Positions 16,225 through 24,022 of a stretch of 64,000 bases of DNA are shown in pieces (within the stretch, counting starts at the first letter, position 1; every line of letters starts with the position of its first letter). Position numbers and translations under genes: made by a program. This DNA is from JARIHC01 sp035692985 (GTDB taxonomy: Bacteria > Patescibacteriota > Saccharimonadia > Saccharimonadales > UBA4665), in assembly GCA_035692985.1 (NCBI GenBank), contig DASSHG010000007.1, forward strand, positions 1 through 64,000, in the 5' to 3' direction. The notes beneath the pieces are model-generated. The model was given only the letters and a program-made list of their open reading frames with translations. It searched no databases and was not told where the DNA came from.

Positions 16225-16524
16225 ATGGCAAAAACACATCGTGAACAGCTAGAAGAATCCGTTACGCACTATCAATTGTCGGCCGATTTTGAGAGACACC
16301 AAGCGCGTCTGAATCTCGCCTTATTCGGCAGTGGTACGGCCCTCTTTGCCCTCGGCGTTATCGGCACTTTCGGCGGGGTTCCGGAGGTCGGCATACCAGC
16401 TATAGCCATGGGTGTCGGCATGGAAGAGGTTGGTCGCCGGGATGCCAAGGCTGGTATTGATAGGGCTATGGAGATGCAGGGAAAAGCCGACGTTCGACAG
16501 TATCAACTGGACCATCAGCAGTAG
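16225..16524 (+). CDS. Small protein with two hydrophobic helices
   Basis: 99 residues. A charged N-terminal helix is followed by a Gly/Ala-rich hydrophobic hairpin (about 32-70, with LFGSGTALFALGVIGTF), then an amphipathic charged C terminus. TACTAT (16213-16218) ends 6 nt before ATG, suggesting a leaderless mRNA. No family is recognised. Confidence 0.7.
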   Translation: MAKTHREQLEESVTHYQLSADFERHQARLNLALFGSGTALFALGVIGTFGGVPEVGIPAIAMGVGMEEVGRRDAKAGIDRAMEMQGKADVRQYQLDHQQ

Positions 16525-16563
16525 CCGGCTGTGGTCGCGCTTAGCGTTTGCTATGATTAGGGC

Positions 16564-17175
16564 ATGTCAAACGAGCAGCGGACGGAGCCTTTTAGCGACC
16601 AACTGGAAGCGTGGCTTAAAGGCAGGCAACCCAAGACACTAGCCAGTTTAGACAAAGTATTTGGTGACAAAAGTTTCGCCATTACTTTTTTAGTATTGAT
16701 GATTTTCCCGGCCTTGCCGTTACCCACCGGCGGCGTGACACACGTGTTCGAGATAATTGTTATGCTGCTATGTTTGGAAATGGTAGTGGGGCTTCGGACG
16801 CCGTGGCTGCCGGAAAAATGGAAACATATGCAGCTGGGCAAAGCGTTGACCGGCAAGGTTATTCCAACCATGTTGCGATGGATCCGCTGGTTCGAAAAGC
16901 GTTCCAGTCCCCGCGGCCGCTGGATATTCGGCTTGCCGCTAGCTTCGCGGCTGACCGGCCTGATTGTACTGGTGTTGACACTGGCGGCTTTTTTGGCGCC
17001 GCCATTTTCCGGCCTGGACACCCTGCCGGCGCTAGGTGTAGTTATCATAAGCCTGGCGGTTATCCTAGACGACCTCTTGATGCTGGTTATCGGCGCGGTT
17101 GTCGGGGCCGTAGGTATTGCCTTGACGGTTCTGCTGGGCGAAGTCATTGTGCAATCGTCACGGCATTTTTTCTAG
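16564..17175 (+). CDS. ExoD-family membrane protein
   Basis: 203 residues. The layout matches the ExoD family: a short cytoplasmic start, helix LVLMIFPALPLPTGGVTHVFE, the signature MVVGLRTPWLPEKW, a basic loop, a segment where ExoD proteins carry FRPRLR-like arginines (here WFEKRSSPRGRW), and two or three C-terminal helices. The family was named for an exopolysaccharide mutant of Rhizobium but its biochemical role is unclear. TATGAT (16552-16557) ends 6 nt before ATG, so it is probably leaderless. Confidence 0.85.
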   Translation: MSNEQRTEPFSDQLEAWLKGRQPKTLASLDKVFGDKSFAITFLVLMIFPALPLPTGGVTHVFEIIVMLLCLEMVVGLRTPWLPEKWKHMQLGKALTGKVIPTMLRWIRWFEKRSSPRGRWIFGLPLASRLTGLIVLVLTLAAFLAPPFSGLDTLPALGVVIISLAVILDDLLMLVIGAVVGAVGIALTVLLGEVIVQSSRHFF

Positions 17176-17575
17176 TTAGATCTGTCCGATTAGCGAAAAA
17201 CCGCCCTGCCAAAGCGGAGCGGTTTAAGGTATCCGGCCTACTTGAGCAGGGCGAATGTCCGGTAGAAAAGGGGCTGCTAAGTGCGTACCTCCCGCACGTT
17301 CGCATTCATTGCCTGCCCGTTAGATCTAGGACTTTTCAATGGATTACCCCCTTTCTATTTTTGAAATGTTAATGCTTATACTGTAACACCCGTTCATTAA
17401 AAGTCAATGAAATGTCCTTGCGTACCCCAGGCCAACCTGCTACACTACCTCCGCTAGAAAGAAGCTGCTAAATAACGGTTACGTTAGGTTCTAGGTTTTA
17501 CAAATAAGCACATGTTAAGAGGAGCAGCTAACTTGGCTTGCCATAGTTACCTCGGACATTAGGAGAGTAATAATA
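17176..17575 (+). ncRNA. Intergenic region with candidate structured RNA (about 17178-17330)
   Basis: The region holds no gene. AAACCGC (198-204 of 17xxx) can pair with GCGGTTT (17219-17225). CGCCCTGC (17202-17209) can instead pair with GCAGGGCG (17246-17253). The two stems share bases and exclude each other. A third stem GTGCG / CGCAC (17281-17297) follows. TTAGATCT occurs at both ends (17176-17183 and 17320-17327) and its AGATCT core could close the structure. I cannot assign a known RNA family. Part of it may simply be the exoD terminator. The remaining ~240 bp is the leader of the RRM gene. Confidence 0.4.
17510..17519 (+). promoter_or_regulatory. Half-site of the dispersed palindrome
   Basis: ACATGTTAAG matches one arm plus the centre of TACTTAACATGTTAAGTA. 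It lies 57 bp before the RRM protein gene. Confidence 0.3.
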
Positions 17576-17842
17576 ATGGCAACCAAACTATTCGTAGGCT
17601 CATTAGCCTGGGCTACAAACGATGACGGCTTGAAGGATTTCTTCAGTGCCGCTGGCACAGTTGTGTCGGCTAACGTCATCACTGACCGCGAGACCAACCG
17701 CAGCCGCGGTTTCGGTTTCGTCGAAATGTCTTCTGACGAAGAGGCCAAGAAAGCCGTTGAAGAACTCAACGGCAAAGATCTCGACGGCCGGGCTATCGTT
17801 GTAAGCGAAGCCAAGCCCCGCGAAGAGCGCCCGCGCTACTAA
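17576..17842 (+). CDS. RRM-type RNA-binding protein
   Basis: 88 residues forming a single RNA recognition motif. RNP2 is KLFVGSLA (residues 4-11) and RNP1 is RSRGFGFVEM (residues 43-52), with the stacking aromatics present. A short basic tail (KPREERPRY) follows. Such small RRM proteins in cyanobacteria and other bacteria are often cold-induced and act as RNA chaperones. TAGGAGAG precedes ATG by 9 nt, and a terminator follows. The long upstream region (about 400 bp) suggests post-transcriptional control. Confidence 0.95.
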   Translation: MATKLFVGSLAWATNDDGLKDFFSAAGTVVSANVITDRETNRSRGFGFVEMSSDEEAKKAVEELNGKDLDGRAIVVSEAKPREERPRY

Positions 17843-17861
17843 AGCGGCGGCGTCCCGAAAG

Positions 17862-17888
17862 AAAGCAGGTCCTAGGGCCTGCTTTTTC
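17862..17888 (+). terminator. Rho-independent terminator
   Basis: AAAGCAGG (17862-17869) pairs perfectly with CCTGCTTT (17878-17885), loop TCCTAGGG, followed by TT. It ends the RRM gene transcript. Confidence 0.85.
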
Positions 17889-17905
17889 AATTATTAAATT
17901 TATGC

Positions 17906-17934
17906 TTGACCGCCGTTTATTAAACCACTAATCT
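17906..17934 (+). promoter_or_regulatory. Trehalase promoter
   Basis: TTGACC (17906-17911), a 17-bp spacer and TAATCT (17929-17934) form a good sigma-70 promoter. ATG 17944 follows after 9 nt, giving an almost leaderless mRNA. Confidence 0.6.
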
Positions 17935-17943
17935 GAGAACACA

Positions 17944-19245
17944 ATGGCGACACTCGACAAAGCAAAGCAAAAAGCACGACACACGGCAAGAAAAATTGTC
18001 ACTAAAACGCTGCAACGATCTCATCGCTCAGGCAAGTCTCTAAGGCCTGAGGATGTTGTCACGGCCCGTGAATACATTGCTGGTTATTGGTCAAAAGTTG
18101 AGCGTTTCCACCCAAAAGACGATGAAAGTTTGCTTGGTTTGCCCAAGCCGTATCTAGTGCCATCGTACCGTGAAAAAACCGGCTTCGACTACAACGAACT
18201 ATATTATTGGGATAGCTATTTTATGGTCCAGGGCATGCTCAATCCTGACCATGAAGCGCTGGTTACGGGCATTTTAGAGGATCTGGTATCTCTCTTCCAG
18301 CGGTTCAAGGTGATCCCGAACGCTTCACGCACCTATTTAACCGGCCGTTCGCAACCGCCGCTACTGAGCAGTTTTATCTTCGATGTCTACGAGGCCTACA
18401 ATCCAGGCGCCGATTGGCTGAAGAAAAACATCGAGGTTGCCAAACAGGAATATAAAACTGTCTGGATGGGCATAAAAAAACCTAATGAGCGTAAAGTTTA
18501 CCAAGGCCTAAGCCGCTATTATGATTTTAATTATCTGCACGATTTGGCCGAGGCCGAAAGCGGCTGGGATATGACGCCGCGTTTCGACCGCCACGCCCTC
18601 AATTATCTGCCGGTCGACCTAAATGCCCTGTTGTATAAGTACGAAACCGACTTTGCCAGGGCAGCTAAAATATTAAACGACAAAGAAGAAGCCGGCTATT
18701 GGCACGACGCTGCCAAAGAGCGCAAAAAAGCCATGGACAAGCTGATGTGGGACCAGACCCGCGGCATATATTATGACTACAATTACATCAAAGAAAAACG
18801 CGGCAGTATCAACAGCCTGGCGGCGTATTTTCCGATGTGGGCCGGTATGGTCACCGACAAACAGGCGGCCGCGCTAGTACGTGCTTTGCGCCGCTTTGAA
18901 AATAAGGGCGGCCTAGCTACCACCGACGCTTTGCCGCTGGGCCAGTTCGTGTTGGGCAGCATGCCGACGCAGTGGGCCTATCCCAACGGCTGGGCGCCAC
19001 TGCACTTCATCGTAGTAAAAGGCTTGGAACGGTATGGCTATCATCATGACGCCCAGCGTATCGCTCAGAAATGGTTGCAAACCAATTCGCAATGGTTCGA
19101 TAAAAACCATGTATTCCTGGAGAAGTACAACGTCGTAGCTCCGGAAAAACCACCGCTCAAAGGTCTCTATCCCAGCCAAACCGGCTTTGGCTGGACCAAT
19201 GCCGTCTTCGAGCGCTTTTGCCAAGACTATATTGATAAGGAATGA
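17944..19245 (+). CDS. Trehalase-family glycoside hydrolase (GH37-like)
   Basis: 433 residues. GH37 signatures are visible: YYWDSYFMVQGML (about residues 86-98) matches the family's WDxYF signature. MPTQWAYPNGWAPLHF (about 340-355) matches the second signature (QWDxPxGWAP), with Tyr where Asp is usual. The C-terminal KYN and GGLYPSQTGFGWTNAVF-like region holds the general-base glutamate area. It should split trehalose into two glucose units. No signal peptide is visible, so it is cytoplasmic. It is about 100 residues shorter than E. coli TreA/TreF. The MazG-like gene follows 6 bp later. The Asp-to-Tyr change is worth testing before assuming activity. Confidence 0.85.
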   Translation: MATLDKAKQKARHTARKIVTKTLQRSHRSGKSLRPEDVVTAREYIAGYWSKVERFHPKDDESLLGLPKPYLVPSYREKTGFDYNELYYWDSYFMVQGMLNPDHEALVTGILEDLVSLFQRFKVIPNASRTYLTGRSQPPLLSSFIFDVYEAYNPGADWLKKNIEVAKQEYKTVWMGIKKPNERKVYQGLSRYYDFNYLHDLAEAESGWDMTPRFDRHALNYLPVDLNALLYKYETDFARAAKILNDKEEAGYWHDAAKERKKAMDKLMWDQTRGIYYDYNYIKEKRGSINSLAAYFPMWAGMVTDKQAAALVRALRRFENKGGLATTDALPLGQFVLGSMPTQWAYPNGWAPLHFIVVKGLERYGYHHDAQRIAQKWLQTNSQWFDKNHVFLEKYNVVAPEKPPLKGLYPSQTGFGWTNAVFERFCQDYIDKE

Positions 19246-19251
19246 CCAAGC

Positions 19252-19572
19252 ATGACCGAATTACCCCCTAAACCGACTCTGGAAGATTTTCAAAAACTAG
19301 TTCGTAAATTGGTAGTTGAGCGCGGCTACAACCAGGAAACAGTCCCAGAAGTTTTGATGCTGTTGATCGAGGAAGTCGGCGAACTGGCCAAAGCCATCCG
19401 AAAAATTAACGGCCAGGTCACGCACGCCGATTCCAAAGTCCATCAGGTCGAGGACGAACTGGCGGACTGCCTGTGGCTGCTGGTGGATATCAGCAACCGG
19501 CTGGATATTGACCTGGAGGCCGCTTTCCGTGCCAAAGAAACCAAAAACCGAAACCGCAAGCAGGCGCCATGA
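19252..19572 (+). CDS. MazG-like nucleotide pyrophosphohydrolase
   Basis: 106 residues. The all-alpha NTP-PPase core is visible: LLIEEVGELAKAIRK provides the EExxE metal ligands and HQVEDELADCLWLLVDI the ExxD ligands. Such enzymes hydrolyse (d)NTPs to monophosphates and pyrophosphate in nucleotide-pool cleaning. It follows the trehalase gene closely and its TGA overlaps the ATG of the HIT gene (ATGA). Confidence 0.9.
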   Translation: MTELPPKPTLEDFQKLVRKLVVERGYNQETVPEVLMLLIEEVGELAKAIRKINGQVTHADSKVHQVEDELADCLWLLVDISNRLDIDLEAAFRAKETKNRNRKQAP

Positions 19573-19988
19573 CCGCACGTATTAACTGCCCTTTTTGTAA
19601 TCCGAAAGGAAGAGTTCTTAAAAGTAATAAAACCGCCCAATTGCTACTGAGCAGTCCCCGAAAAACCAAAGGCCATTTCCTCTCAATGCCAAAACGACAC
19701 ATCGAAAAGCCATGGGAACTTACAAAAGCCGAACTGCAAGATATATTTGAACTTATCTTTTTCGTTGAGCGTAGGATAATAGGTAAACTAGGTGATGGAT
19801 GTGATGTCAGGCAGCATTACCGACCGTTCATGACACAAAGTCGCCTGAAAGTTGATCATGTGCATTTTCATGTAGTACCACGCTCACTGGATGATCGAAT
19901 ATACAAGATGGCCGAGTATAAAGATACCGATCTTTTTAAACCGCTTGATAATGATGAAGCGGCTGAAGTAGCCAAACTATTGGGATAA
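19569..19988 (+). CDS. HIT-family nucleotide hydrolase/transferase
   Basis: 139 residues. The histidine triad is HVHFHVVPR (HxHxHxx, near residues 97-105), with an N-terminal CPFC pair typical of HIT proteins. They act on nucleoside phosphate esters such as AMP-NH2 or dinucleoside polyphosphates. ATG 19569 overlaps the previous stop by 4 nt, so it is probably translated from the same mRNA as the MazG-like gene. Confidence 0.9.
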   Translation: MTARINCPFCNPKGRVLKSNKTAQLLLSSPRKTKGHFLSMPKRHIEKPWELTKAELQDIFELIFFVERRIIGKLGDGCDVRQHYRPFMTQSRLKVDHVHFHVVPRSLDDRIYKMAEYKDTDLFKPLDNDEAAEVAKLLG

Positions 19989-20028
19989 AAATTTATTTTT
20001 CCCCTTTAAACCGCTACACTATACATCT

Positions 20029-21480
20029 ATGAGCAACTATTACGTAACGACTTCGCTACCTTATGTGAACGGCGAGCCGCATCTTGGCCACGCCATGGAA
20101 TTCGTTATGGGAGATGTGCTGGCCCGGTACGCCCGCCAGCGCGGTGACACGGTGATCTTTAGCACTGGCACCGATGAGCACGGCGGTAAAATTGCTGAAA
20201 AGGCCGCTGAATTAAAGATAACACCCAAAGAACTGGCTGACCAAATGGAGGCCCAGTTCCGTAAGCTGGCCGAGATACTCGCAATCAGCAATGACCGGTT
20301 TATACGCACCACCGACCACGGCCATGAGCAGCGCGCCCAGCTTATCTGGCAAGCCCTGAAAAAAGATATTTATAAAGGCAAATATAGCGGCTGGTACTGC
20401 ACCGGCGATGAAGCGTTTTTTACGGAGGCTGAAGTAAAAGCTAATAACGGCGTCTGCCCCAACCATAACCGGCCCTACGAAAAGGTCCAGGAAGAAAATT
20501 ACTTTTTCAAACTCAGCAAGTACACGATACCAATCCGCAAAAGTATCGAAAGCGGCGATTTGGCCGTTATTCCCGCCACTAAGCGGAACGAAATTCTGAA
20601 TATCTTAAAAGACGGCCTGGAAGATATAAGTATCAGTCGCCCCAAAGAAAAGATTAGCTGGGGTGTGCCGGTGCCTGGCGATTCCAAACAGGTAATGTAC
20701 GTATGGTTCGAGGCGCTTATGAATTACATCACTGTAATCGGCTATCCCGAACAAAAAGAATTCAAGTTGTTCTGGCCGGCGGCTATTCAGATAGTCGGCA
20801 AAGATATTGCCCGCTTCCACGCGGCCATTTGGCCGGGCATGCTGCTGGGGCTTGGCCTGGCACTGCCGCGCAAGCTCTACATACACGGTTTCATCAATGT
20901 CGACGGCAAAAAAATGAGCAAGAGCCTGGGCAACTATGTTTCGCCGGACGAGATCATCAACAAGTACGGGCCCGATGCTTTCCGCTACTACTTTTTGCGC
21001 CACATACCCAGCTACAATGATGGTGATTTTTCCTGGCAGCATTTTGAGGCGGCTTATAATAACGAGCTGGCCGACGAACTGGGCAACGCCGTACAGCGTA
21101 CAGTCGCCATGATCCAGCGCTACCAGGATGGGATCATTGGCGATATTCCGCCGGCCAAACACGACATCGCCCAATACGAGCAAGCCATAGAAGATTGCCA
21201 TTTCGACCGGGCGCTGGACGAAGTGTGGGAGCAGGTCCGCGGCCTCAACCAATACATTGACGAAGAAAAACCCTGGGAGATTGCCAAGCAGGACGATGCC
21301 GACCATCTGCGCGAAGTTTTGGCCTATCAAACCGGCGCCCTGCTGGAGATTGCCGGACTGCTGGCGCCGTTCCTGCCCGCCACGGCCGCTAAAATCCAAG
21401 CCGTGTTCAAAGACGGCCTCGTCCATCCGCTTGAAGAAACACTGTTTCCGAAGCACGATACCAAACCCGCGAAGTCTTGA
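20029..21480 (+). CDS. metG: Methionyl-tRNA synthetase
   Basis: 483 residues, class I. The HIGH motif is HLGH (in PYVNGEPHLGHAMEF) and KMSKS is present in DGKKMSKSLGN. The connective domain has a single CxxD/CPNH zinc-like remnant (YCTGDEAFF...VCPNH). The anticodon-binding helical domain follows. The C-terminal EMAP/tRNA-binding domain of long MetRS is absent, as in many compact forms. TACACT (20015-20020) ends 8 nt before ATG, suggesting a leaderless mRNA. Confidence 0.97.
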   Translation: MSNYYVTTSLPYVNGEPHLGHAMEFVMGDVLARYARQRGDTVIFSTGTDEHGGKIAEKAAELKITPKELADQMEAQFRKLAEILAISNDRFIRTTDHGHEQRAQLIWQALKKDIYKGKYSGWYCTGDEAFFTEAEVKANNGVCPNHNRPYEKVQEENYFFKLSKYTIPIRKSIESGDLAVIPATKRNEILNILKDGLEDISISRPKEKISWGVPVPGDSKQVMYVWFEALMNYITVIGYPEQKEFKLFWPAAIQIVGKDIARFHAAIWPGMLLGLGLALPRKLYIHGFINVDGKKMSKSLGNYVSPDEIINKYGPDAFRYYFLRHIPSYNDGDFSWQHFEAAYNNELADELGNAVQRTVAMIQRYQDGIIGDIPPAKHDIAQYEQAIEDCHFDRALDEVWEQVRGLNQYIDEEKPWEIAKQDDADHLREVLAYQTGALLEIAGLLAPFLPATAAKIQAVFKDGLVHPLEETLFPKHDTKPAKS

Positions 21481-21486
21481 ATTACC

Positions 21487-22548
21487 ATGAAGATAGCCGT
21501 AGTTACTTGTTATAAGCACAATGATTATGAACGGGCGCGAGCGCTACGGACGGCGGTTGCCGCCTGTCCGGGTGCAGAGGCGGTGATTGTCCGCAATCGC
21601 CATAAAGGATTGTTGCGTTACCCTGAAATAGCCCTGAAATTATGGCGGGTCCGCTGGTTCGAACGCCCTGACGCTTATGTAATCACTTTCCGGGGCTACG
21701 AGATATTGCTGCTAATGGCGCTGACCTTTGTCCGCAAACCGGTTATTTTTGACGAGTTGGTGAACTTTACTGAATGGATGGTAGAGCATGGCCGTTTGCG
21801 GACGGGCTCAATACCATACCGCCTATTCCGGCGCTGGAACCAATGGATGGTGAAACGCTGCCGGTTTATACTGGCGGACACCGACGCCCACGCCAAACAA
21901 TCGGCAATACTTAACATGTTAAGTATTAATCGATATAAAGTAATTCCGGTCTGTGCCGACGAAACTATTTTTCATCCCGATGCTGGAGCGGATGGCAGCC
22001 AAAGGCCGTTCACGGTGCTCTATTACGGCACCATGGTGGCTTTGCACGGCCTGGATTATGTTTTACAAGCGGCGCTATTGCTCAAAGATAACCCGGATAT
22101 CCAGTTCCGGTTGATTGTCGGTAAAACGGGGGCGGCAAGGGATTGCGCTAAGGCGGCAGCAGCCGGCGCGCGGCTTAGCCATGAGGGCTGGATGCCGCTC
22201 GAGGCGCTGCCGGCGGCCATCCATCAAGCCGGTGTTGTACTGGGCGGGCCGTTTGGCAATACGCCGCAGTCCCAGTCCGTAATCACTGGCAAGACCTACC
22301 AGGCGTTGGCTTGCGCCGCGCCGGTACTGATTGGCAAAAACCAAGTAAGCGAAGATTTTAAAGACAAGCAAAACTGCCTGGTAGTATCGCAGGCTAACCC
22401 TAGGGCGCTGGCGGAGGCAGTTGTCTGGGCGGCGGCACATCCTAAAGAGCTGGTCCGTATTGGCGTGGCTGGCCGTGACCTTTACGAAACGCGTTTTTCT
22501 CAAAAGATTGTCAACGGCCTGGTCCAGGAAATAGTCGAAACATTATGA
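21487..22548 (+). CDS. GT4-type glycosyltransferase
   Basis: 353 residues with two Rossmann-like halves. Residues 1-150 hold an N-terminal acceptor domain with a hydrophobic membrane-associated stretch (YEILLLMALTFV). The C-terminal half has FTVLYYGTMVALHGLDYVLQAA, LIVGKTG, and the donor-binding GGPFGNTPQSQSVITGKTYQALACAAPVLIG. It probably adds a sugar to an envelope glycan or lipid. It overlaps tatD by 4 nt (ATGA). An exact copy of the dispersed palindrome lies inside it at 21906-21927, where rare ATA and TTA codons break the otherwise GC-rich codon use. Confidence 0.88.
   Translation: MKIAVVTCYKHNDYERARALRTAVAACPGAEAVIVRNRHKGLLRYPEIALKLWRVRWFERPDAYVITFRGYEILLLMALTFVRKPVIFDELVNFTEWMVEHGRLRTGSIPYRLFRRWNQWMVKRCRFILADTDAHAKQSAILNMLSINRYKVIPVCADETIFHPDAGADGSQRPFTVLYYGTMVALHGLDYVLQAALLLKDNPDIQFRLIVGKTGAARDCAKAAAAGARLSHEGWMPLEALPAAIHQAGVVLGGPFGNTPQSQSVITGKTYQALACAAPVLIGKNQVSEDFKDKQNCLVVSQANPRALAEAVVWAAAHPKELVRIGVAGRDLYETRFSQKIVNGLVQEIVETL
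21906..21927 (+). repeat. Perfect 22-bp palindrome (dispersed motif, best copy)
   Basis: The core TACTTAACATGTTAAGTA (21908-21925) plus two flanking pairs is an exact palindrome within the glycosyltransferase gene. Related copies lie at 12377, 41920, 56316 and 56697. Confidence 0.8.
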
Positions 22549-23357
22549 TGGAGCTAGTAGACACGCATTGCCATATACAGTCTGCGGGCTTAGACAAAGG
22601 CGAGCGGGCAACCCGCCAGTTATGGGCCAAGGCTCCGGATCTGAGCGGCGATAAAATGGTGGCCGCGGCAAACGCGGACGGCGTAAACAGGTTAATTTGC
22701 GTTGGCTGTGATCTGGGAGATAGTCGCTTAGCAGTGGATTTCGTGAAAAATCGCGAAAATTGTTGGGCGTCGGTTGGCATACATCCGCACGAGGCACGGC
22801 ACTATACGGAAACCGCGAAACTGCAAGAATTCGCTCGCCTGGCTGCCCAGCCCAAGGTCGTAGCGGTTGGTGAATGCGGGCTGGACTATTATTACGGGCA
22901 TTCGCCGCCGGCCGTCCAGCAGGCAGTATTAAGGTTCCAGATTGAGCTCGCATTGGAACGCGGCCTGCCGGTAGTTTTCCATGTTCGGGAGGCGTTTGAT
23001 GATTTCTGGCCGGTATTTGACACCTACAAAGGCATGCGCGGCGTGCTGCACAGCTTTACCGATTCTGCTGAAAATCTGCGGGCAGCCTTGGAGCGTGGCC
23101 TGCACATAGGCGTTAACGGCATAGCGACGTTTACTAAAAGCTCCGCGCAGCTGGAAGTTTACCGCCAAGTGCCGCCGGAAAAGCTCTTGTTGGAAACAGA
23201 TGCCCCTTTCTTGACACCCACCCCTTATCGTGGTAGTATCAATGAGCCGAAACGGGTGAGGACAGTGGTGGAATTCTTAGCGAAGTTGCGCGGCGAAGAC
23301 CGTGAGGTTTTAGCGCGTGTCACGACTGGGAATGCCCGCAAGCTGTTCGGCATCTAA
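22545..23357 (+). CDS. TatD-family metal-dependent DNase
   Basis: 270 residues. Metal ligands are visible in order: VDTHCHIQ (HxH), GECGLDYYYG (Glu), VFHVRE (His), LHSFTD (His) and LLLETDAPFL (Asp). This is the TatD amidohydrolase-like barrel with 3'-5' exonuclease activity, used in DNA quality control and stress responses. The first ATG overlaps the glycosyltransferase stop. A slightly long loop after residue 15 (DKGERATRQLWAKAPDLSG) is an insertion compared with classical TatD. Confidence 0.94.
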   Translation: MMELVDTHCHIQSAGLDKGERATRQLWAKAPDLSGDKMVAAANADGVNRLICVGCDLGDSRLAVDFVKNRENCWASVGIHPHEARHYTETAKLQEFARLAAQPKVVAVGECGLDYYYGHSPPAVQQAVLRFQIELALERGLPVVFHVREAFDDFWPVFDTYKGMRGVLHSFTDSAENLRAALERGLHIGVNGIATFTKSSAQLEVYRQVPPEKLLLETDAPFLTPTPYRGSINEPKRVRTVVEFLAKLRGEDREVLARVTTGNARKLFGI

Positions 23358-23373
23358 ATCTAATAAGGAACAA

Positions 23374-23652
23374 ATGATCATACAGAGAGACAATTCACCA
23401 GAACAGCTACCAGGCCGTGAGCAAACACTAGTTCGCAGCGAAGTAGTTGCCGCGAGCGTGGCCGCCGGCCTAACAGCATTATGTACGGAATTCGCGGCTG
23501 TTTGGAGCGCGCCAGAACGGTCTTTAAACGCCGCTGGTGAAATCATCGATCATACTTTTATGGAAACCCAGGGGCTGGAAATAGACCCCAGCCAATCTGT
23601 TAGCGAAGCCGAACGCCGCGTGATGGAGGCGATTGATGAATTTTCTGCCTAA
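23374..23652 (+). CDS. Small protein of unknown function
   Basis: 92 residues from ATG 23374, chosen because ATAAGGAA precedes it; an upstream in-frame start at 23317 would sit inside tatD. The sequence looks mainly helical, with a hydrophobic AVWS patch and an acidic C terminus. It has no signal peptide. It overlaps the next gene by 17 bp, implying coupled translation. Confidence 0.7.
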   Translation: MIIQRDNSPEQLPGREQTLVRSEVVAASVAAGLTALCTEFAAVWSAPERSLNAAGEIIDHTFMETQGLEIDPSQSVSEAERRVMEAIDEFSA

Positions 23653-24004
23653 AATTCTTCCACGTGACGACAAACAACGCGAAGATGAGCTGGAGAGGGA
23701 ACTGCTAAGCATGGAATCCGAGATTGGTGGACAGTTGTTCGGGCCGGTGCCCAAAGGTCACCGCCGTGATTTTTTTTGCCTGGACCGGCACACCTGGGTG
23801 TGGCACGAAGAATGGCTGGAAAATGGCAAACGACAGATGATCACTACCCGTTATGAAGTCCGGCCGAATGGCGTGTTGAAGATTCAGGATGGCCAGGCTT
23901 ATCAGCGCCTATCGGAGCCGGAAGCCCGTAATCTATATTGGGCGATTAATCTGTATGGCCAGCAAGTCGGCGCTGAATACCAGCGTTTACTACAAGTAGC
24001 CTAA
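23636..24004 (+). CDS. Small conserved-looking protein of unknown function
   Basis: 122 residues. GGAGG (23625-23629) lies 6 nt before ATG 23636, which fixes the start inside the preceding gene. A charged helix (residues 13-33) is followed by a compact domain rich in aromatics (FFCLDRHTWVWHEEWLENGKR, TTRYEVRPNGVLKIQDGQ). No catalytic motif is evident. The gene lies directly before the cysteine desulfurase. Confidence 0.75.
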   Translation: MNFLPKILPRDDKQREDELERELLSMESEIGGQLFGPVPKGHRRDFFCLDRHTWVWHEEWLENGKRQMITTRYEVRPNGVLKIQDGQAYQRLSEPEARNLYWAINLYGQQVGAEYQRLLQVA

Positions 24005-24022
24005 CGCTATACTGGTAGACGG

